Source: a bacterium (lineage in GTDB: Bacteria > Bacillota_I > Bacilli_A > RF39 > UBA660). Taken from it: DNA of 28,439 nucleotides. The stretch's first letter is position 1, and the number at the start of each line of letters is the position of its first letter. The notes under the pieces are model-generated. The model ran no database searches and was not told where the DNA came from. It worked only from the letters and a program-made list of their open reading frames with translations. The stretch spans positions 1-28,439 of the forward strand of contig SFSZ01000014.1 of assembly GCA_004563275.1 (NCBI GenBank), in the 5' to 3' direction. Positions 24,269 through 28,439 of this stretch are shown in pieces. A program made the translations under genes and the position numbers.

Positions 24269-24445
24269 TTATTTAGCTCTATAAATAGATTCTAGATTGA
24301 TATTTTTGTCTTTTAGTCTTACACATGCTCCAGAACCGCAATTGTTACAATGTCCACTGCCACCACAATTACATGTTGAATTAGACATTATGTTATTGCT
24401 GAATTTTTTGTTTTTAGAAGCTTCTTGAACATTAATTAATAACAT
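24269..24445 (-). CDS. Cys/Gly-rich peptide, candidate RiPP precursor
   Basis: This 58-residue peptide has a leader-like N-terminus (MLLINVQEASKNKKFSNNIM), then a compact Cys/Gly/Asn core with five Cys in 17 residues (CNCGGSGHCNNCGSGAC), then a charged tail (VRLKDKNINLESIYRAK). Two ATGs are possible. The first (24454) is only one base from AGGAGG (24456-24461 on the plus strand), while the second (24445) is ten bases away, so I chose the second. It is divergent from a methyltransferase and radical SAM/SPASM gene pair and lies between the same two terminator repeats. That context suggests a ribosomally made, post-translationally modified peptide of the thioether type. A metal-binding peptide is the alternative. 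Confidence 0.65.
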   Translation of the reverse strand: MLLINVQEASKNKKFSNNIMSNSTCNCGGSGHCNNCGSGACVRLKDKNINLESIYRAK

Positions 24446-24490
24446 AAAAATCATTCCTCCTTAACATAATTGTATGTTTTTTTATATAAT

Positions 24491-24520
24491 TTGTTAAAGA
24501 ATACTTTTATTTGATATAAT
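24491..24520 (+). promoter_or_regulatory. Promoter of the methyltransferase / radical SAM pair
   Basis: TTGTTA (24491-24496), 18 bases and TATAAT (24515-24520). Transcription should start near 24527, giving a 5' leader of about 12 bases. Signals for the divergent peptide gene must lie in the same ~90-base interval; a TACAAT on the minus strand is the best -10 candidate. Confidence 0.65.
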
Positions 24521-24538
24521 AGTTTTGTGGTGCTAATT

Positions 24539-25387
24539 ATGAAAAGTAAATTTAATGTGTGTGTTGAAAACATTTCTAATAATGATATTTTAATATGTCC
24601 TTTGTGTCATGAAAAATTAACCATTAATAACCATGAACTTTTGTGTATTAATAATCATAATTTTACGATATCTAAAAAAGGTGCATTATTTTTGAATGTT
24701 TCTTCTAATTATAAAAATAGTCCAATATATAATTCTAAATTATTTTTAAATAGAAGAAGTTTTCTTCGTAAAAATTATTATGCAAAGATATATGATGTGA
24801 TTGCGGAGTTTATTAATTCATTATCTAAAGATAAAATTAATATTTTAGATTTAGGATCTGGTGAAGGAACTCATGTTCATAAAATTCTTGAAAGAATTGA
24901 TAAAAAATGGAATTTAATTAGTATTGATTATTCTAAAGATGCAATTAATTTAGCTACAGATTATATTGACAATAATATTTGTATTGTTGGTGATATTAAT
25001 AATTTGACGATTAAAGATAAATGTATTGATATAATTATAGATTTTTTATCTCCTTATAATGGACATGAAGTTAAAAGAGTACTTAAGACTGATGGTGTTA
25101 TTATTAAAATAGCTCCTAGTGTGCATTATTTAGACGAATTAAGAAATGTTTTAGAACTTGATGATTATAGTAAAAGAGAAGATATAAAGAGTAATTTTTT
25201 AAAGTATTTTGATATTATATGTGAGATGGAAGTTAATAATACTTATAATATTACTGAAGATGATTGTAATCATTTAATTATGATGTCACCTTTAAAAGAT
25301 GAATATAAGAATAAAGATATTTGTATTAATAAAATAACTATAAATAATATGATTTATTTTGGTAGGTGTAGAAATGAAAAAAAGTAA
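24539..25387 (+). CDS. RlmA-family SAM-dependent methyltransferase with zinc ribbon
   Basis: This 282-residue protein's N-terminal zinc-binding site has C-x2-C-x12-C-x3-H spacing (CPLCHEKL...LLCINNH), as in RlmA, the 23S rRNA guanine N1-methyltransferase family. The family linker segment (LNRRSFLRKNYYAKIYDVI) follows, then a Rossmann methyltransferase domain with motif I ILDLGSGEGTH. RlmA enzymes modify helix 35 of 23S rRNA, and some family members give macrolide self-resistance in producer gene clusters. Here it is paired with a radical SAM enzyme and a Cys-rich peptide, so self-protection or peptide modification are both conceivable. A GTG at 24527 extends the frame, but GGTG is well spaced for the ATG at 24539. 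Its end overlaps the radical SAM reading frame by 14 bases. Confidence 0.8.
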   Translation: MKSKFNVCVENISNNDILICPLCHEKLTINNHELLCINNHNFTISKKGALFLNVSSNYKNSPIYNSKLFLNRRSFLRKNYYAKIYDVIAEFINSLSKDKINILDLGSGEGTHVHKILERIDKKWNLISIDYSKDAINLATDYIDNNICIVGDINNLTIKDKCIDIIIDFLSPYNGHEVKRVLKTDGVIIKIAPSVHYLDELRNVLELDDYSKREDIKSNFLKYFDIICEMEVNNTYNITEDDCNHLIMMSPLKDEYKNKDICINKITINNMIYFGRCRNEKK

Positions 25388-25640
25388 GTATGCAAAACAT
25401 ATAAAAATATCTAAAGAGGTTTATGCAGTTTTTAATAATTTAATGATGAAACCAATTTTTTTGAATAAATAGTCTTATAATAATTATAAAGAAAATCAAT
25501 TTGATAAATTTTCTGAAGAAGAATTAAATATTCTTTATTCTAACGGTATTTTAGTTGATAACAATAATACTGATAAAGATGCTTTATCTTTTATAAGGAA
25601 AAGTGTCGCTGATGATGAAATTAAAAATAGGATTGTTCTT
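25374..25640 (+). pseudogene. N-terminal segment of the radical SAM gene, interrupted by an in-frame TAG
   Basis: The ATG at 25374 has AGGTG about six bases upstream and overlaps the methyltransferase end, as expected for a coupled gene. The frame encodes 32 residues (ending PIFLNK) and then a TAG at 25470-25472. It continues open for 56 codons (SYNNYKENQFDKFSEEELNI...) straight into the radical SAM domain at 25641. The text on both sides reads like the ~90-residue N-terminal region common in SPASM peptide maturases, so the TAG is a single nonsense change, a read-through codon or a sequencing error. Confidence 0.7.
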
Positions 25641-26720
25641 ATGTATATTATTCCTAATAATAATTGCAATTTAATGTGTAAATATTGCTTTATTGGAAAA
25701 TTAAATAATAATCACCCTATCAAAATAGATGAACAAACTTTGATTAATGCAATAGATAAATTTAATAACCATCTAAAAGAAATTGATTATCATGAAGGTA
25801 AAATTATTTTTTATGGTGGAGAACCTTTGATTAGCTTCGATCTTATAAAAAAGTGTGTTAATTATATTAAAGAAAATAATTATGAAATAATGGTTAATTT
25901 AGTTACTAATGGTACTTTGTTAACTGAAGAAATGGCAGATTTTTTTAAAGCTAATAATGTTGGCATTGGCGTTTCAATCGATGGTCCTAAGAATGTAACT
26001 GATCAAAACAGAATATATTATAGTGAAAAATTAAGTGTGTATGATAATGTTTATAAATCTATTGAAATGCTAAAAAATAAAAATGTAGAATTTAATTTGT
26101 CAATTACAATTGCAAACGATTTATTAAAGAACCAAAATAAATTTCTTTCTTGGATAAAATCACTAGGAGTTAAAAATATTGCTTATAATATATTGCATTA
26201 TACATCACCGACTGATGAATGGAAAAATTATTATCGTAAAGCAACAAAATTTTTAATAAAATCAAATAATGAACTGTTTGATTTAGGAATTAATGATGAT
26301 AGAATAAACCGCAAGTATTTATCTTTTTATAATAATGAATTTAAATATCAGGATTGTGGAGCTAAAGGCGGTAATCAAATCTGTATTTCACCTGATGGAA
26401 ATATTGATATTTGTCATGCATTATGGAATTGTAGTCCTAGGGACATAGGAAATATAAATGAAATAGAATTTAATGATATTTTTGAATCTTCAAATTATAA
26501 AAGATGGCATGATAACATTACAATTAATTATAAAAAATGTTTAAACTGTCCGGCATTATTTATTTGCGGTGGAGGTTGTTCATATCAGAGTAAAGCTTTA
26601 TTTGGCTCTGAACATGATATTGATTTACCATTCTGTATTCATAGTAAAATGATGCTTAGATATATATTAACTGAAATGTATATTGATTCTTTAAAAAATG
26701 AAGAAAATTCAATGAACTAA
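25641..26720 (+). CDS. Radical SAM/SPASM peptide-maturase-like enzyme
   Basis: The intact downstream frame gives 359 residues. It begins MYIIPNNNCNLMCKYCF, in which C-x3-C-x2-C binds the radical SAM 4Fe-4S cluster, followed by YGGEPLIS and VTNGTLL. The C-terminal SPASM region carries Cys clusters CGAKGGNQICISPDGN, DICHALWNC, CLNCPALFICGGGC and FCIHSK for auxiliary clusters. Such enzymes install thioether or C-C links in peptides, or mature quinohemoprotein- or sulfatase-type partners. The ATG at 25641 has only a weak AGGA site and falls at the first barrel strand. The natural start is probably 25374, which would give 448 residues if the TAG at 25470 were read through or repaired. The nearby Cys-rich peptide is the obvious substrate candidate. 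The gene ends in the second copy of the 31-base repeat. Confidence 0.85.
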   Translation: MYIIPNNNCNLMCKYCFIGKLNNNHPIKIDEQTLINAIDKFNNHLKEIDYHEGKIIFYGGEPLISFDLIKKCVNYIKENNYEIMVNLVTNGTLLTEEMADFFKANNVGIGVSIDGPKNVTDQNRIYYSEKLSVYDNVYKSIEMLKNKNVEFNLSITIANDLLKNQNKFLSWIKSLGVKNIAYNILHYTSPTDEWKNYYRKATKFLIKSNNELFDLGINDDRINRKYLSFYNNEFKYQDCGAKGGNQICISPDGNIDICHALWNCSPRDIGNINEIEFNDIFESSNYKRWHDNITINYKKCLNCPALFICGGGCSYQSKALFGSEHDIDLPFCIHSKMMLRYILTEMYIDSLKNEENSMN

Positions 26721-26748
26721 AACTCATTTATTTGAGTTTTTTTTCATA
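26718..26748. repeat. 31-base direct repeat, copy 2 (contains an intrinsic terminator)
   Basis: Identical over 31 bases to 24225-24255, again beginning at a TAA stop codon and holding the same hairpin and T-run. Flanking bases differ on both sides. It ends the radical SAM transcript and lies just before the PBP gene. Confidence 0.88.
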
Positions 26749-26766
26749 TGATTTAATGGTGATTTT

Positions 26767-27690
26767 ATGTTTCATTATCGTATTCAAAAGCGTATGTATT
26801 ATGTTTTTTTAGCTGTTATGTTAATTTTATTTGTCATGGTTATTAGGGTTTTTTATATTCAGGTTTTTAAATATAATAAGCTTTCTTCTTTAGCAAATGG
26901 TTTATGGAATAGAAATCTACCTATACTTGCTGATAGGGGTCTTATAACGGATAGAAATGGGGAAATACTTGCTGATAATATTACTACTACTAGTTTGATT
27001 GTTATTCCAAATCAGATTAAAAATAAAGAAGATGTTGCTAAGAATATAGCGTCTATTTTAAATGTGGATTATTTAAATATTTATAAGCATTTAAATAAGA
27101 TTACTTCTATTGAGAGAATTCATCCAGAAGGAAGAAGACTTTCTTATGAGGTAGCAGAAAAGATTAATAATTTAGATTATGATGGGGTTTATTTGCTTAA
27201 AGAGAGTAAAAGATATTATCCATATAAGACGGTTTTAAGTCATGTTTTAGGTTATGTTGGAATTGATAATCAAGGATTATCTGGAATTGAACTTAAGTAT
27301 GATTCTTATTTAAAGGGATCTGATGGTGGTATTAAATATTTTAGTGATGGTAAAGGTAATAGATTAGGTGTTAATGAGATATATGATGAACCTGTTAATG
27401 GGAATAATATTGCTTTAACAATTGATTTAAATATTCAGTTAGCTATGGAAAGAGAACTTGATAATGTAATGACTAAATATAATGCAGATGGAGCATGGGG
27501 ATTAGTTATGGATCCTAATAGTGGGGAAATATTGGCAATGAGTACAAGACCTAATTTTGATTCTAATAATTATAAAAATTATGATTTAGAAACTATTAAT
27601 AGAAATGCTCCAATATGGGCGACTTATGAACCTGGTAGTACTTTTAAGAACGTAACTCCACTTTTTAGTAATTTTATTTTAAAGTTATAA
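26767..27690 (+). CDS. Penicillin-binding protein (PBP2/FtsI/SpoVD class), truncated at the active site
   Basis: The first ~294 codons encode a class B PBP. It has a membrane helix (about 12-32), a dimerisation domain (ADRGLITDRNGEILADN ... YPYKTVLSHVLGYVG ... GLSGIELKYDSYLKGSDGG) and the start of the transpeptidase domain (AWGLVMDPNSGEILAMSTRPNFD). The frame then reaches YEPGSTFK, the S-x-x-K motif (Ser291, Lys294). Instead of the usual ~250 further residues it runs into 13 unrelated codons (NVTPLFSNFILKL) and stops. SxN and KTG motifs are absent, so this product cannot be a working transpeptidase. A serine recombinase gene follows at once, so the cause is insertion of a mobile element at or near 27646-27655. 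GGTGAT precedes the ATG. Confidence 0.85.
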   Translation: MFHYRIQKRMYYVFLAVMLILFVMVIRVFYIQVFKYNKLSSLANGLWNRNLPILADRGLITDRNGEILADNITTTSLIVIPNQIKNKEDVAKNIASILNVDYLNIYKHLNKITSIERIHPEGRRLSYEVAEKINNLDYDGVYLLKESKRYYPYKTVLSHVLGYVGIDNQGLSGIELKYDSYLKGSDGGIKYFSDGKGNRLGVNEIYDEPVNGNNIALTIDLNIQLAMERELDNVMTKYNADGAWGLVMDPNSGEILAMSTRPNFDSNNYKNYDLETINRNAPIWATYEPGSTFKNVTPLFSNFILKL

Positions 27691-27713
27691 ATATTATTTA
27701 TTGGTGATGATAA

Positions 27714-27860
27714 TTGATAAATAATAAAATCTTTGAACTTCAAATACAAATAATAATTAACACTAATTTATATAGAAAAAATGTAATAGATGAAAATACA
27801 TTTTCAAAAGTAAATGATAAATTATTGAAAAATCTTAGAGCACTACAAAACACTTATTAA
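27714..27860 (+). CDS. Small recombinase-associated ORF with TTG start (SHOCT-like), function unknown
   Basis: A 48-residue ORF uses TTG at 27714 as start, with GGTGAT (27703-27708) five bases upstream. The product (NNKIFELQIQIIINTNLYRKN, then VIDENTFSKVNDKLLKNL) resembles the short SHOCT-like proteins often encoded just before large serine recombinases, with the V/I-D-E-x-x-F motif. It ends 19 bases before the recombinase ATG and is probably co-transcribed. The family assignment is from pattern and position only. Confidence 0.6.
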   Translation: MINNKIFELQIQIIINTNLYRKNVIDENTFSKVNDKLLKNLRALQNTY

Positions 27861-27879
27861 TTATGAGAGGAGTAGTATT

Positions 27880-28439
27880 ATGAATTATGATGAAATATTA
27901 AAATCAATAATGCTTGGAGAAAAAATTTATAATCTTCCTCTTCGAGTATGCTATTATGCAAGAGTTTCAACAGATTCTGATGTCCAATTAAACTCACTAG
28001 ATAATCAATTAGAATATTATGAAAACTATATTAAATCAAAACCAAAATGGAAATTTTCTGGTGGATATATTGAAGAAGGCAAAACTGGAGTTAGAGTTGA
28101 CGTTAGACCAAGTTTTAAAAAAATGATACATGATGCAAAACACAACAAATTTGATTTAATAATTACAAAAGAAGTATCAAGATTTGCTCGTGATCTAGAA
28201 GATAGTATTCATTATATAAGAGAGTTAAAAGATTCTGGAGTAGGGGTATTTTTTGAAAATCAAAATTTGAATACATTTGATTCTAATTCTGAATTAATTT
28301 TAAATATAATGTTTAATTTAGCTCAAGATGAATCAAGAAAGTTATCTTCAAGAGTAAAATTTGGACATAGACAAGCGATTGAAAATGGACATGTGTTAGG
28401 CAGTTCAAATATCACAGGATATAAAAAAGATAACTGTAA
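27880..28439 (+). CDS. Large serine recombinase (integrase), N-terminal catalytic part
   Basis: The frame is open to the end of the window (186 codons visible). GAGAGGAG precedes the ATG by about 7 bases. The catalytic domain shows RVCYYARVSTD (nucleophile Ser30), LDNQLEYYENYI, YIEEGKTGVRVDVRPSFKKM, LIITKEVSRFARDLEDS (SRFARD 100-105) and FNLAQDESRKLSSRVKFGH, the standard order for resolvase/invertase-type catalytic domains. The last residues (GHVLGSSNITGYKKDN) begin the recombinase zinc-ribbon region of the large type, as in TndX or phage integrases. It catalyses site-specific integration and excision through a serine-DNA intermediate. It lies 19 bases after a small ORF and ~230 bases from the broken PBP gene, which is its presumed target. 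Confidence 0.9.
   Translation, partial: MNYDEILKSIMLGEKIYNLPLRVCYYARVSTDSDVQLNSLDNQLEYYENYIKSKPKWKFSGGYIEEGKTGVRVDVRPSFKKMIHDAKHNKFDLIITKEVSRFARDLEDSIHYIRELKDSGVGVFFENQNLNTFDSNSELILNIMFNLAQDESRKLSSRVKFGHRQAIENGHVLGSSNITGYKKDNC

Larger units (their letters stand above)
27646..28439 (+). mobile_element. Left end of an integrated element carrying a large serine recombinase
   Basis: PBP coding sequence stops matching its family straight after the AAG of the STFK motif (27646-27648). From there the sequence holds a short tail, a small ORF and a large serine recombinase reading away from the junction. This is the usual arrangement at one end of a phage or conjugative element integrated by such an enzyme. 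The exact crossover cannot be fixed without the other end, and the element continues beyond the window. Confidence 0.78.

Noticed and set aside
25470..25472. Genome-wide recoding of TAG as an amino acid
   Set aside because: At least eight genes in the window end at TAG at the expected family length, so TAG is a working stop here.
1..28439. CRISPR arrays, tRNA and rRNA genes
   Set aside because: No regularly spaced identical repeats, tRNA cloverleaf signatures or rRNA core sequences were seen.

Overview
The window is very AT-rich, with A/T-ending codons, strong AGGAGG-type ribosome binding sites and TTGNNN-17/18-TATAAT promoters. Gene content (YfhO, RecX, PrsA lipoprotein, SipW-type signal peptidase, TasA-like surface proteins) points to a low-GC Gram-positive bacterium. 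An uncultured gut Bacilli/Mollicutes-related lineage is my best guess; this is inference from style and content, not a database match. TGG encodes Trp, and no supported gene ends in TGA.

Layout. 1-858: end of a secreted surface protein with a GC-rich, hypervariable-looking C-terminal patch. 881-3361 (minus): YfhO-type membrane protein. 3474-5302: translationally coupled coiled-coil and helical-repeat proteins of unknown role. 5396-8709: a secreted glucosaminidase ending in a dockerin, followed 8 bases later by a membrane-anchored cohesin protein. 8749-9904: RecX and a small membrane protein. 9914-10933 (minus): PrsA foldase. 11039-11264: two tiny single-helix membrane proteins. 11337-13085: HerA-like ATPase. 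13108-13496: no convincing intact gene, but a possible gene remnant.

13586-24227 is the most system-like region. A promoter at 13531-13559 drives an unknown protein, a membrane-anchored McrB-like AAA+ ATPase, a DUF2357-like protein, and a membrane protein with an extracellular Asp-rich calcium-binding-type repeat. These are followed by two tandem TasA/camelysin-like subunits, a SipW-type signal peptidase fused to a multi-pass membrane domain, a DUF5305-like membrane protein, and a large PEGA plus glycine-rich surface protein. I read this as a surface-fibre or matrix locus: the peptidase processes the GYA-type signal peptides of its neighbours, and the AAA+ operon may assemble or control the fibres from inside the cell.

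24256-26748 looks like an inserted cassette: a Cys/Gly-rich peptide (minus strand), an RlmA-type methyltransferase and a radical SAM/SPASM enzyme. Identical 31-base terminator-containing repeats bound it. The radical SAM frame carries one in-frame TAG at codon 33. From 26767 a penicillin-binding protein gene begins but is broken just after its STFK active-site motif (about 27649). Beyond the break lie a 48-residue TTG-initiated ORF and a large serine recombinase running off the window end, so the last ~0.8 kb is the left end of a mobile element inserted in the PBP gene.

No tRNA, rRNA or CRISPR array was recognised.
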